Shown here: positions 19,466-28,249 of the stretch, piece by piece | How the letters are laid out: the number at the start of each line of letters is the position of its first letter | How positions within the stretch are numbered: position 1 is the first letter of the stretch | NCBI GenBank assembly: GCA_001766655.1 | Contig: MJCC01000008.1 | Span: forward strand, 195,491 to 259,490 | Direction of reading: 5' to 3' | Source of the DNA: Phytomonas francai | Taxonomy: Eukaryota > Euglenozoa > Kinetoplastea > Trypanosomatida > Trypanosomatidae | Length of the DNA stretch: 64,000 nt | Program-made: the position numbers and the translations under genes | Notes under the pieces: model-generated | Databases searched by the model: none | The model's input: only the letters and a program-made list of their open reading frames with translations | What the model was told of the DNA's origin: nothing

Positions 19466-20632
19466 ATGTCCGGTCTGAAGCGCGCGGCTGATTATCAGCT
19501 GACAAGTGAGAACCAAGATGACGAGGCTGATCATGAATACGAAACGGCCCCAAGTATTGCGAGCAAAGAGGAGTTATCCAAACGTCGCATCCTCAAGGTG
19601 CGACGTGACGCCAACTCTACAGGAGGTGCGGAGACCCCTTTGGCTCCCACAGGAGGTATCTTCAAAAACCTGCGTCAGACTGCGCCCGATCCTGCGCTCA
19701 TCGGAAAAGCCCCCTTTGGCTTTAGTGGAAAGTTCAGCAACGGTACCAACGGACCAGGTGCCACCACAAGTGGTGATGGTGTTGACATTGTCTTGAAGCC
19801 AGTCGACAAGTTGCAAGGGGGGGGTGGCGCAGACGCTCCAGCCTTTACGTTTGGGGCACAGACGTCTTCATCGGGCACTGCGGGAGTTTCCAAAAATCCT
19901 TCCTCTTCTTTTTCGTTTACTACTACAACTGCTGGGTCAAATATGGATGCGACTCGGCCTAATGGGTTTGTTGAAGGAGACAAAACCCAGGATCAGAAAA
20001 ATAGTCATTTGTTCGGGGCTAGTACGTTCAGTTTTGCGGGAGCCGTCAGGTCGTTTGTGGATGCACGCAAAAGGCTTGAGGAGGATCGTAAAAACGTCAC
20101 GGAAAATACCAATGACATTGCCGTGAACACCAAGCGAGACGATGCACGTGACGAGGATAATGAACACAAAGATGGTGATACTGCGGAGAAGTTCGAGCCG
20201 CACTCTATTGTCGCGAGCAGCGGTAAGGTGCTCGCCTCAGCACCGTGCAGGTTGTTTTTGTTTGACACGACGGATAAGAAGTGGCTAGATCGCGGCGAGA
20301 GTGAGGCAAAGATAAAGCACGAAGATTACAATGTATCTGAAACGACAAGTGGGAATGCGCAAGATGCTGCTGGTGTGGAAAACAGCAACACAGCCCATTA
20401 TTGCTATCGCCTCCTCGTTCGTAATGGCTATTCATTGAATTCTTTAATAGGTAAGAATGTATTCGTCTTGGGAAAAGAAGGTCCCAAGCACATCCTCTTT
20501 TCAGTTAGTAATCCAGACGGTGCTATTTCGAATTACCTATTGAAGTTCACAGGACCTAACGGGGGACCTAACACGAAAGTGTTTATCGAAGAGATCCAAA
20601 AGGCAATGTCTGACTCTGGATTGACAAAATAA
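19466..20632 (+). CDS. Nup50/Nup2-type nucleoporin with Ran-binding domain
   Basis: 388 residues. The N-terminus (KRAADYQLTSENQDDEADHE, then SIASKEELSKRRILKVRR) follows the Nup50 N-terminal signature that binds importin alpha: K-R, an L-T-x-x-N-x-D acidic run, A-S-x-E, then a basic cluster. The middle (about 55-200) is Gly/Ser/Thr-rich with scattered FG or FxFG motifs (FGFSG, FTFG, FSF, LFGASTFSF). Residues about 245-380 form a Ran-binding (RanBD1, PH-fold) domain: KVLASAPCRLFLFD, then CYRLLVRNGYSLNSL, then NYLLKFTGP. Known role: nuclear-basket mobile nucleoporin that helps recycle importin alpha with RanGTP. The triad of N-terminal motif, FG linker and RanBD supports the call. Confidence 0.78.
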   Translation: MSGLKRAADYQLTSENQDDEADHEYETAPSIASKEELSKRRILKVRRDANSTGGAETPLAPTGGIFKNLRQTAPDPALIGKAPFGFSGKFSNGTNGPGATTSGDGVDIVLKPVDKLQGGGGADAPAFTFGAQTSSSGTAGVSKNPSSSFSFTTTTAGSNMDATRPNGFVEGDKTQDQKNSHLFGASTFSFAGAVRSFVDARKRLEEDRKNVTENTNDIAVNTKRDDARDEDNEHKDGDTAEKFEPHSIVASSGKVLASAPCRLFLFDTTDKKWLDRGESEAKIKHEDYNVSETTSGNAQDAAGVENSNTAHYCYRLLVRNGYSLNSLIGKNVFVLGKEGPKHILFSVSNPDGAISNYLLKFTGPNGGPNTKVFIEEIQKAMSDSGLTK

Positions 20633-20989
20633 AAGGCACGTATAGAGCTGTGTTTAATCAGGGAATATTAATTTAAGTGATGCCTAGCTTAATATATTAA
20701 TATATCTAATGATATTAAGGATGCTGTACAATGAAATTGATGTTGAAATTTAATAAAGGGGCTTCATCGATTTTATCATCGCGTAAATGCTATATGTGTG
20801 TCTTCTTAAGACAAGAAATAGGGTAAGCTCTTGTATTTATTAAGCTTGGATGATAGTTAAAGTTGAATAATCCATTTCTCTGTTTCATTAAAACCCTTAT
20901 AAAAGTCTGGAGTATATATTTCAGAGCCCCACAGCCACCACCGACAGAAGGGATTCACCCCCTTTCCCCATCTTTCTTTTAAAAATATT
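20633..20989. other. Intergenic spacer
   Basis: AT-rich; a short pyrimidine run at about 20957-20979 lies just before the next ATG. No other feature seen. Confidence 0.45.
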
Positions 20990-21835
20990 ATGCAAAAAGT
21001 AAGGGAGCTCTTCGAACTAAACCCTGACTTAGAGCTTCTTCTCTATCCCACCGCGAACGAGCTATCAGGCTTAGCGGAGGCAATTCGATCATTACGCATT
21101 CAACACCAAAATGACATAGAAAATGATGAGATTACCTTCCAGCTAGCTGTTGCCTTGATTTCCCACTCTCGGCTTTCCTTTGTTGAGGAAGGCCTGCACA
21201 TTATGGATACTCTTATTTCTACGCGGTGGCAAAACCGCTGGAGCAAAGTGCTGGCTCAACAATATGAATCACTAACCACGTCAACCCTATCACCGCCTCT
21301 TGAGGACATTGAAGGCAAACCAGTTGCTGCTGTTAAATATGATCGCTTCTCTGCTGAGAAGACGTCCACAAATAGTATTTTCACTGAGTGTGAGGTTTCT
21401 GCTTCTATGCGTAGCTCGTCGGACAGATTAATTAGCGAGGATTCCACATGCACTGATACGCGGCATATGTGTTCTGAGAAAAAGACAGACTCACCATCTG
21501 CAGCGCCCGGAAACTGCAATCTGAAGAGTGAGCCCTTGGGCAGCATGGAGGACGTACACAGACATTCACAATGTAAGGATGACTTACACATTTTTTATTA
21601 TTACATGACGTTGGGGTGGATTAAACTAAAGGATTTAAAAAAAGCAAACTCTTGTATCACACAGATGCTAATTCTAGAGCCCAATAGCCGCCAAGGCCAG
21701 GCACTTAAAACGTATATTCAGGTAGTACAGCGCCAGGGAGCAGCAGTGAATACGGCGGTGATAGTTGGTGTAAGCACAGCACTGACGGGAGTCGTAGTAG
21801 CCTTGAGCACTTTTCTACGTGGGCGAGAACCTTGA
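20990..21835 (+). CDS. FIS1: Fis1-like tail-anchored mitochondrial/peroxisomal fission protein with large insertion
   Basis: 281 residues, against about 150 in most Fis1. The N-terminal TPR-like half (ITFQLAVALISHSRLSFVEE, then GLHIMDTLI) matches the Fis1 pattern F-x-x-A-x-x-L-I-x-S and the R-x-G-I-x-L-L helix. The second TPR is DLHIFYYYMTLGWIKLKDLK, then ANSCITQMLILEPNSRQGQA, close to the Fis1 R-D-Y-L-Y-Y-L-A-x-G and L-L-x-I-E-P-x-N-x-Q-A motifs. A single hydrophobic anchor (about 255-275) and a short basic tail (RGREP) end the protein, the usual tail-anchor plan. Residues about 88-190 between the TPRs are a polar, Ser-rich insertion. Known role: adaptor on the outer membrane for fission machinery. 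Confidence 0.75.
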   Translation: MQKVRELFELNPDLELLLYPTANELSGLAEAIRSLRIQHQNDIENDEITFQLAVALISHSRLSFVEEGLHIMDTLISTRWQNRWSKVLAQQYESLTTSTLSPPLEDIEGKPVAAVKYDRFSAEKTSTNSIFTECEVSASMRSSSDRLISEDSTCTDTRHMCSEKKTDSPSAAPGNCNLKSEPLGSMEDVHRHSQCKDDLHIFYYYMTLGWIKLKDLKKANSCITQMLILEPNSRQGQALKTYIQVVQRQGAAVNTAVIVGVSTALTGVVVALSTFLRGREP

Positions 21836-22402
21836 GAACATGATCGGGCTATTTGCCTTTCCTTCTTTTCTTACCCTCTCCCATTCCCGACGAACACATA
21901 TAATCCCCCCCCCCCCCAAAAAAAAAAAAGAGCTTGATTCTTAATCACCAGTACTCTTTTACACATATTTTCGAATTGCTGCCATGCTTATTTTATTTCC
22001 TCAAATAGCGTGCTTTGAATGAAAAAATGGATAATAGGTGAAATATTTCTATATTTACAAAGAAATGTTTGGCTTTCTTGTTAGGATTGCATTTCGTTTT
22101 TCCCCTTTTTAGGGGAAGATGAGAGTGAAATAATCTTTTCTTGATTTTTTCTTGTTATGCTATAAAAGAGTGTATACGTTTGCCTCGGCAATTTCATTGC
22201 TCATGTTTCTTTAGCTGTAAAGAAAAACACCAATAAAAAATTAAAATCCATAATATTTGCGTTACTATAGTTGTGTGCTGTTTTTTTTTTTTTCTTACCA
22301 AGTCATCTTTCCATCTCTTTAGAACCGTTACCACATACACGCAACGAAGAGACATATTTGAAAGTGTAGTCTACACAATACAAAGAGTAGCGAAACGGTA
22401 TC
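21836..22402. other. Intergenic spacer with C13-A12 junction
   Basis: A run of 13 C (21905-21917) directly joins 12 A (21918-21929). A T-rich tract at about 22280-22295 may serve the next gene. Otherwise AT-rich. Confidence 0.5.
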
Positions 22403-22861
22403 ATGTGCGGTAAAGTTACGCTCTGTTTTCGTTTCAAGCCTTCTAATGCAGCTCGGTTATTTCAAACGTTTACTCATGGTGCACTATTAGCATGCTTTAG
22501 ACGTCCGCTTGTTTCATCTGGCTCACTTCAATGCTCTCGCTTCTATACGTTCAGTCACGCACAATCTCAGGTTGCTTTGGTATCTGCCCATCGCTGGGCC
22601 TCGTACAACGGCCGTGGGTCTCAGTCGACATCGAAGCCGCGTTCCACCACGACGCAGAAGATCCTTCCACAAAAGAAAAAAATCGTTGAAGCCCCACTTC
22701 GAAAAGAAAGCAAAGAAAAGAAGTCTCCTAAAAAAAGGACCTTGAAACGGAAGTTGACACCTCATCAGCTGCAGACCATCAAGTATAACAAGAGAGTTGG
22801 GGAGATCGCAAAGCTTTGGGGTGAGCAAAAAAAATCTTTACCAGAGGAACCCTTTACATAG
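22403..22861 (+). CDS. Small Lys-rich protein, probably mitochondrial
   Basis: 152 residues. The N-terminal half has aromatic and Arg/Ser residues (FKPSNAARLFQTF, RRPLVSSGSLQCSRFYTF) like a long mitochondrial presequence. From about residue 76 it is strongly basic (KKKIVEAPLRKESKEKKSPK). The end (LTPHQLQTIKYNKRVGEIAK, then LWGEQKKSLPEE) recalls a shortened HMG box, in which a basic start, a Y/K-x-x-K run and a K-x-L-P-E-E end are typical. Kinetoplast DNA-associated proteins of trypanosomatids are small, Lys-rich and imported, so a role in kDNA packaging is possible, but the match is weak. Confidence 0.65.
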   Translation: MCGKVTLCFRFKPSNAARLFQTFTHGALLACFRRPLVSSGSLQCSRFYTFSHAQSQVALVSAHRWASYNGRGSQSTSKPRSTTTQKILPQKKKIVEAPLRKESKEKKSPKKRTLKRKLTPHQLQTIKYNKRVGEIAKLWGEQKKSLPEEPFT

Positions 22862-23419
22862 CGTTTCAATATGACGGAAAGAGACAAAGCTGAGATGTTT
22901 CGATAGGTACCCTCCTTCAAAAAAATCAAAACTTACTTTTCGTTCTCGTCTATCTAAATCTCTTTTGTGAATCTCTGTGAAATTCATTGAGTTTTAACGC
23001 ATGAGGAAGCATTTCTTTCCCTTTCTTCCGCATTGTAGAAGATACCTTTTGTTCCTTGTACTGCATCGCGCAGGTTAATTATTCTTGTTAGGGATAAACT
23101 TGTATTATTACACACAGATTAATCGTCTATTTTCAACAATGCCATACCCTATTCCTTTTTTTAGAGGGGATAAAATATGGGAAAATGATGCCTTTAGACG
23201 TAATATTTGCCTAGATCCATTTCTTACTTGCATGAGAAAGGCTTCATTCTTCTTGTCGTTGCTTCATTTTATAAGATTCAGGAAGTATAGTTTATTTCCG
23301 TCTTCATTCCATGTAAAGCTGCCCTTTAAACTTGGAACGTGCATTTTTCCCGATAGTTGACTCGTTTGGCGACTCACCGCCAGGACAGCGCATTGCATGG
23401 AGGACAACACACGCCGAGC
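22862..23419. other. Intergenic spacer
   Basis: AT-rich with short pyrimidine runs. An open frame of 91 codons (23085-23360) starts at TTG, has UTR-like composition and is not taken as a gene. Confidence 0.45.
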
Positions 23420-24637
23420 ATGCAGCGTCCTTCCGCGAAAGCGCCTTTGCCGTACGTCACGGGGCCCTGCAAGGGTGAGCCATTGAGTCCCAGGCCCCCC
23501 TCTCCCCCCCCCCCTTTGGCGTCTTCGCCGTTGTTTTCTCGCGCGCCCTCGCCCGGGCCGGGGGAGGGGGCGACCTGCGGGTTCACGCAGCGCCTGGAGG
23601 AGGCCGCGGAGGAGCGCCTGGGGGCGCTTCTGGACGAGCTCTGGGCGGGCACGCGGAGCGCGGCGGCGCTGGAGGCCGCCCAGCGGGGCCCGCGGGCGGC
23701 GTGGAATCCGTACCGCCCCCCGCACGCGGGCCCCGGGGCCTGGCCGGAGGTGCTGAATAGCCTCGTCTACGAGTTCCGCGAGGGCATCCCGGGCAACAGC
23801 CTGTTCGTCTCCGGGGTCGGCCTCGCGCGGACGGCGAATCGGACTGCGGCCGAGGGGGGCGGGGGGGAGGGGGAGACGGGCGGGGGTGCCGCGGAAGACT
23901 GCGGCGGCTATATACCGCACGACCTGGACCGGCTGCGTGTTGAGGGCCACACCCTGCCCATCGCAAACCCGGCAGGGCTTAGTAGCAGTGACCGAGCGTT
24001 GGGTGGGTTTGAGGAAATTTTCTCGCAACACGGGGCCCCCCCTGTTGATGTTTTTGCGCTGGATGATACAAATGGAGTTCTGTCACCATCCGCGAAGTAT
24101 GGCGAGACGGCGCAGGATAGCACGGCAGCCCCAATAATTCCGCCAGAGATACTGAATGAGATAGAGATGCTGGTGTTTGACAAACTATGGGCTGAGGTGG
24201 TGGTGCCCTACTATGTTGAGGAATTCGGTGATAATTACACTGGTATCACGAAGGATGAGGAATCTGAAAAAGTCTCAGGGGGTACCTCTCTCCCAAAGAT
24301 AGCATCGTCGAAGCTCTCTAAAAGAGGCCCCCGCAGGTTCCCCGGCGATTATGGCGGGTCAAACGGCATCCTTCGTCTTCAAGACGCAAAACCGACGAAA
24401 AAGGTTGCGAACCCAATCGCATCGCGGGGCGCCGCACGGTTTGGAGGTATTCGGCACGATACAAAGCCAAAACCCGATGAGAGAAAAGTCTCTCTCAACC
24501 GGTCTGTGCGAACACGCGCGCATGCACGAGTCCTGAGGGAAGAGGTACGAGTTGTAGGTATCGCAAACGGGCAAGATGTGTTGGAAGGATCCCCTTCAAA
24601 GCCAAAAGGATTTCCTCTGCAGCGGCGTTCACCTTGA
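23420..24637 (+). CDS. Unknown protein with a GC-rich, Pro/Ala/Gly-rich N-terminal half
   Basis: 405 residues from ATG 23420; a longer ORF would start at TTG 23357. Residues 1-50 are Pro-rich (PRPPSPPPPLASSPLFSRAP). Two segments look alike: ERLGALLDELWAG (about 64-76) with VLNSLVYEF (about 111-119), and NEIEMLVFDKLWAEVVVPYY (about 247-266). They may be repeated helical elements. The last third is basic and disordered. No known domain is recognised. The stretch 23460-23900 is extremely GC-rich (one 60-base line counts 54 G or C), while the rest of the same frame is near 47 percent on a counted line. Confidence 0.75.
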   Translation: MQRPSAKAPLPYVTGPCKGEPLSPRPPSPPPPLASSPLFSRAPSPGPGEGATCGFTQRLEEAAEERLGALLDELWAGTRSAAALEAAQRGPRAAWNPYRPPHAGPGAWPEVLNSLVYEFREGIPGNSLFVSGVGLARTANRTAAEGGGGEGETGGGAAEDCGGYIPHDLDRLRVEGHTLPIANPAGLSSSDRALGGFEEIFSQHGAPPVDVFALDDTNGVLSPSAKYGETAQDSTAAPIIPPEILNEIEMLVFDKLWAEVVVPYYVEEFGDNYTGITKDEESEKVSGGTSLPKIASSKLSKRGPRRFPGDYGGSNGILRLQDAKPTKKVANPIASRGAARFGGIRHDTKPKPDERKVSLNRSVRTRAHARVLREEVRVVGIANGQDVLEGSPSKPKGFPLQRRSP

Positions 24638-25236
24638 TTCGAGCTAAATGGCTACATGGTGAGCCAAAAGATCGTTATGAAAGAAGGGAATCAGCGTCGA
24701 TATCAGTAGTCCCCGATTAAGCTGGGAGATGGCTTAGGTCAATCATCCCGGGAATGTCGATTCCCGATCTTTTCGACCTGCTTTGCTAAGTTGTCTTCCC
24801 GTGCAATTTTTTCTAATAATGGAGAGTGTGCATGCCTTTGGAATGTGGAAAAGGGGACAGAACGATGCATTGGATGAGATCCTTTGTGTGTGAAGTCCGT
24901 CAGAAGGCGGGGCTTTATAGATACGGAGGCACATTTACTCTCTTTCCCGCTTTCTATCTCACAGCTCGCAGCGGATACCCCGATTATTACGAGAAAAGAC
25001 GGGTAAGAGGGAGGAGAAAATCTATATTTCACAGCGCACATACACTCAGTCATGCTTTTTGCTAAAGAAAAAGGAAACAATTTTAAATGTAAAAGGAAGC
25101 ATACACGCAAATGAACTTATTTTATGGGGTTAAAACACTTACTTTCTCATTCTCCTTTTCCTTTTTTTTTTCAAGCGCTTCGTTTTTTTTTGTCTTGAAT
25201 TCTTTGCGAATATACAAAGTTACACGTGGGCTTTGT
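24638..25236. other. Intergenic spacer upstream of CTU1
   Basis: Holds the 3' region of the previous gene and the CTU1 splice signal at 25139-25175. Small open frames on both strands here lack protein-like composition. Confidence 0.5.
25139..25175 (+). promoter_or_regulatory. Trans-splice acceptor that sets the CTU1 start
   Basis: A C/T tract of about 34 bases ends in tcaag with AG at 25174-25175. It removes the upstream in-frame ATG at 25111, whose product would be the Phe/Ser-rich translation of this tract, and makes ATG 25237 the first in the mRNA. Confidence 0.75.
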
Positions 25237-26202
25237 ATGTCCTCCAAGAAGCGACCTTGCGCCTGCTGTAGCGAGAACTATGTTGCCTTGAAGCGGCCGC
25301 GAAATGGAGAAATGCTCTGCCAGGGGTGCTTTTTCCGCCGAATTGAAGATGAAATCCACGATACCATTCAATCCGAAAAGCTGTTTGAGCGCGGGGATAT
25401 CGTGGCCAGTGGTGCCAGCGGTGGGAAGGACAGTACCGTGCTATTGCATATTCTATGCGAGCTCAACAAGCGTCATGACTACGGCATTCATCTGGAGTTG
25501 ATCAGTGTTGACGAGGGGATCAAGGGCTATCGTGATTATAGTTTAGAGACGGTTAAGCGCAACTCCGCTTTTTATGGACTGCCGCTCCATATTCTGTCCT
25601 ATCAAGATCTATACGGCTGGACGATGGACGAAATCGTTGCTGTTGTTGGTCTAAAAAATAGCTGTACATTCTGCGGTGTGATGCGGCGGCAAGCTCTAGA
25701 GCGTGGTGCTGTACTCATAAACGCGAATAAAATAGTTACCGGACATAACGCGGATGATACAGCGGAGACTGTGCTAATGAATGTACTGCGCGGAGATGCC
25801 CCACGCTTGGCGCGCTCTACGCAGGTTTGCTCTGGGGGCGAGGGACTTCTTTCTCGGGTTAAGCCACTTAAGTACACGTACGAGAAGGAGATCGTGCTCT
25901 ACGCACATTTTAAAAAACTAGACTACTTCACAACAGAGTGTAGCTACGCTAAGGAGGCGTTTAGGGGTACCGTGCGAACTCTCATTAAGGAGTTGGAGGT
26001 TATCCAGCCGCGATGTATTGCAGATATAGTTCACAGTGGTGAACGAATAACTGTAAACTCGAATGATGCTAGCCCAACTAACGCGCAAGGGACGTGCGCG
26101 CGGTGTGGTTATGTTACTAGTCAACGGCTTTGTCGAGCATGTGGGCTTCTAAATTCGCTAAATAATGGAAATCCACTCGCAGCGTTACGTACGACACTGT
26201 AG
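25237..26202 (+). CDS. CTU1: Cytoplasmic tRNA 2-thiolation protein 1 (CTU1/NCS6)
   Basis: 321 residues from ATG 25237. N-terminal zinc-binding cysteines (C8, C10, C11 and CQGC near 28-31), the PP-loop SGGKDST at 61-67 that activates the tRNA as an adenylate, a central [14 protein letters not shown] element with the catalytic-type Cxx[16 protein letters not shown] (TtuA/NCS6 signature), and a C-terminal zinc ribbon ([19 protein letters not shown]). Known role: with CTU2/NCS2 it thiolates U34 of tRNA Lys, Glu and Gln in the cytosol, using the Urm1 sulfur relay. Length fits the family. The partner CTU2 is not in the window. Confidence 0.95.
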   Translation: MSSKKRPCACCSENYVALKRPRNGEMLCQGCFFRRIEDEIHDTIQSEKLFERGDIVASGASGGKDSTVLLHILCELNKRHDYGIHLELISVDEGIKGYRDYSLETVKRNSAFYGLPLHILSYQDLYGWTMDEIVAVVGLKNSCTFCGVMRRQALERGAVLINANKIVTGHNADDTAETVLMNVLRGDAPRLARSTQVCSGGEGLLSRVKPLKYTYEKEIVLYAHFKKLDYFTTECSYAKEAFRGTVRTLIKELEVIQPRCIADIVHSGERITVNSNDASPTNAQGTCARCGYVTSQRLCRACGLLNSLNNGNPLAALRTTL

Positions 26203-26454
26203 CGTGGTCTGTTCTGTACAATAAGGGGTGTTTCATTATGTGTTTAATCATCATTATTTCCTTCCTCTTGCAGGACTCTCTTACATGGAAAATGATCTCC
26301 TTGGAGGATAAATTTTAACGTGCTATCTCTCAATTACATTTTGTCGCTCTTAAAGCTTATTCTTTTGTTGTTATTGTTTATTAGGAAAAGAGAGATATTT
26401 AAACACACCACTTCATCAAATAAATAGGTATATCTATATAGTTTTCTTATACCT

Positions 26455-26778
26455 ATGCAGAGCAAGGGTAGTCCCTTTTCATTGCAGGGCTTTTTGCTCG
26501 TCCTGTGGTCTTTGATTCAGTTATTTTTTTCTTCAATGCTTTCGCTTGACCCGTTGAATGAGCAGATCGAGGGGTTTCGTCTCCAGTCCCGCGGCTACGC
26601 GACGCCGCAGGGCAGAACATTGGGCGGTATTAATACTGGGCCCCGTGGAAATTTTCTCCAGCGTTTCTTTTCAGGTCCACGACAAGGGCCTCCCCCGTCG
26701 GCGCCCTCTGGCGGGATGCCGCGGTCTAACATTCACACGCTGCCGCCACCCTCCTGCAGGAGCGGGTGCTGCCAGTAG
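26455..26778 (+). CDS. SelK-like single-span membrane protein, Cys in place of selenocysteine
   Basis: 107 residues. After a short start, SPFSLQGFLLVLWSLIQLFF aligns with the SPWRLSLITDFFWGIAEFVV region of selenoprotein K, with S-P, L and W at the same spacing (S6, P7, L10, W18). A Gly/Pro/Arg-rich tail (RTLGGINTGPRG, then GPRQGPPPSAPSGGMPRSN) follows, as in SelK. Animal and reported kinetoplastid SelK end with a UGA-coded selenocysteine. Here the end is CRSGCCQ then TAG, with no in-frame UGA before it. Known role: SelK is an ER membrane protein linked to ER-associated degradation and palmitoylation. I treat this as a Cys-containing relative; the end is Cys-rich and divergent. Confidence 0.5.
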   Translation: MQSKGSPFSLQGFLLVLWSLIQLFFSSMLSLDPLNEQIEGFRLQSRGYATPQGRTLGGINTGPRGNFLQRFFSGPRQGPPPSAPSGGMPRSNIHTLPPPSCRSGCCQ

Positions 26779-27300
26779 GCTGCATATGTACCAGAGAGGG
26801 GGTGGGTGGGGGTATGGCACCACGCGAGTTTGGCAAAGGGGGTCGTGATCAATCAAAGGGCTCGCAGGATAGAGGTATAGTTTACATTCCCACCATGTGT
26901 TTGCTGGCTTTTCTTTATTGTTCTTGTTGACTGAAGACAAGAAGGACGTTCATATTTTTATCATCATGGCGATAACAAATTTATCAAGTGTTAGTGCCGA
27001 TATTTATTATTGCTGTAAATGTTTGCGATTTCTTCGAGGTATTGTATCGTTTGCTTCTTGATGATGTCGTAAAAAAGGAAAGAATATATGTGCAACAATT
27101 CTTTCCATATTTCTTCAGAATATTGTGATTTGTTAGTTCGCATTTACCTCGCTTTATTTTCCCGGTTTATTTGAACCTCATCGTGAATATTATTCAACTC
27201 GTCTCAAGGGGTAAAAATACATCGTGAATTCAATTCTTTAAAGATTCATTTTTGATGCAGAACGTGCTATTATGTTTATTATTAGTTTAAGTACCTTTAC

Positions 27301-27332
<32 letters not shown>

Positions 27333-27417
27333 TGACGATATTACGAGTTATTGTTGAGCTTCTCCCCCTAATAACTTACTTTTCCGTGCGTTTAGTCGAT
27401 ACTCAACATATACTAGG
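26779..27417. other. Intergenic spacer with TA repeat
   Basis: Holds a TA repeat at 27301-27320 followed by GTAT copies. No clear SECIS-like stem was found by eye, though I could not fold it. Confidence 0.45.
27301..27332. repeat. (AT)n plus (GTAT)n microsatellite
   Basis: Ten AT units followed by about three GTAT units. Confidence 0.9.
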
Positions 27418-27924
27418 ATGAGCCAAAGAAGTTATTCCACCCACAAAGGTCATCGCCTCAAACCGGACCTAACGTCGGAGCAGAAGAAGGACATCGCAGA
27501 GGCATTTTGTATGCTTGATATGAATGGCTCCAAGGCCATGACGCCGAACGATCTCAAGGTTGCACTACGGGCGTTAGGCTACGAGCCGAAGAGAGATGTA
27601 GTTCGTAACTTGATTGCCAAAATGGACCGTAGTGGTGTTTCGAACAGCATCGTTTTGGCTGAATTCGAGGAGATCATGCGCCAAGCCTTTTTTTTAGAGG
27701 ACACTGATGAGGAGCTAGAGCTAGCATTTCCACTCTTTACGGAGGGCAAATCAGAGTTTATCACATTTGATGACCTAAAGCGGGTTGCAGCCGAGGTGGG
27801 TGAAAGTATGCCGGATGAGACACTCATGGAAATCATAGAGAAGGCTGATGTACTGGATCATGATCATCGTATATCTCGACAGGAGTTTATGAAAATGTTG
27901 TCATCTGAAGAGAAGAAGCACTGA
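27418..27924 (+). CDS. Centrin/caltractin-like EF-hand protein
   Basis: 168 residues, the usual centrin length. The N-terminus is basic (SQRSYSTHKGHRLKPDLTSE), then QKKDIAEAFCMLDMNGSKAM as in centrin helix 1. Four EF-hand positions can be placed. EF1 (DMNGSKAMTPND) keeps D, N and S but ends D instead of E. EF2 (DRSGVSNSIVLAE) and EF3 (TEGKSEFITFDD) lack several ligands. EF4 (VLDHDHRISRQE) keeps D, D and E but has Val at position 1 and His at the usual Gly. Calcium binding is therefore likely weak. Known role: centrins act at basal bodies, bilobe and Golgi in trypanosomes. It could be one of the divergent trypanosomatid centrin paralogs. Confidence 0.82.
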   Translation: MSQRSYSTHKGHRLKPDLTSEQKKDIAEAFCMLDMNGSKAMTPNDLKVALRALGYEPKRDVVRNLIAKMDRSGVSNSIVLAEFEEIMRQAFFLEDTDEELELAFPLFTEGKSEFITFDDLKRVAAEVGESMPDETLMEIIEKADVLDHDHRISRQEFMKMLSSEEKKH

Positions 27925-28249
27925 GAGTTTCATGAGGTATTACTTTTCAAGAAGAGGGGATAATTGGCATGATTTCCAATGAGATGTCTTTAGATGACCC
28001 CCTCTCTTTTATTTACTCGATCGATGTCAAATTACCAAACCGTGTTTTTTCTTCAATTAAAAATAGAACCGTCAATATAATATTTTGTTCACCCTTATTT
28101 TCAATTTTTAATCACTTTTTCTTCACTGGAATGTTTTACACAGTTTTTCACTTATAATATTCATCTACGTTTAAAGGTCTTTAGAGTGAAAAAAGGGACG
28201 AATCAACGGCAACAAAGGTCACATTTTTTATTTCAAGTTGTAAAAAGTC
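27925..28249. other. Intergenic spacer
   Basis: AT-rich, with the pyrimidine tract and AG of the next gene at its end (AG 28236-28237, about 12 bases before the ATG). Confidence 0.5.

Noticed and set aside
23085..23360. 91-codon open frame before the 23420 gene
   Set aside because: TTG start, UTR-like composition, and it runs across likely leader sequence.
25111..25236. Upstream ATG for CTU1 at 25111
   Set aside because: The extra 42 residues are the translation of the polypyrimidine tract; the acceptor at 25174-25175 removes it.
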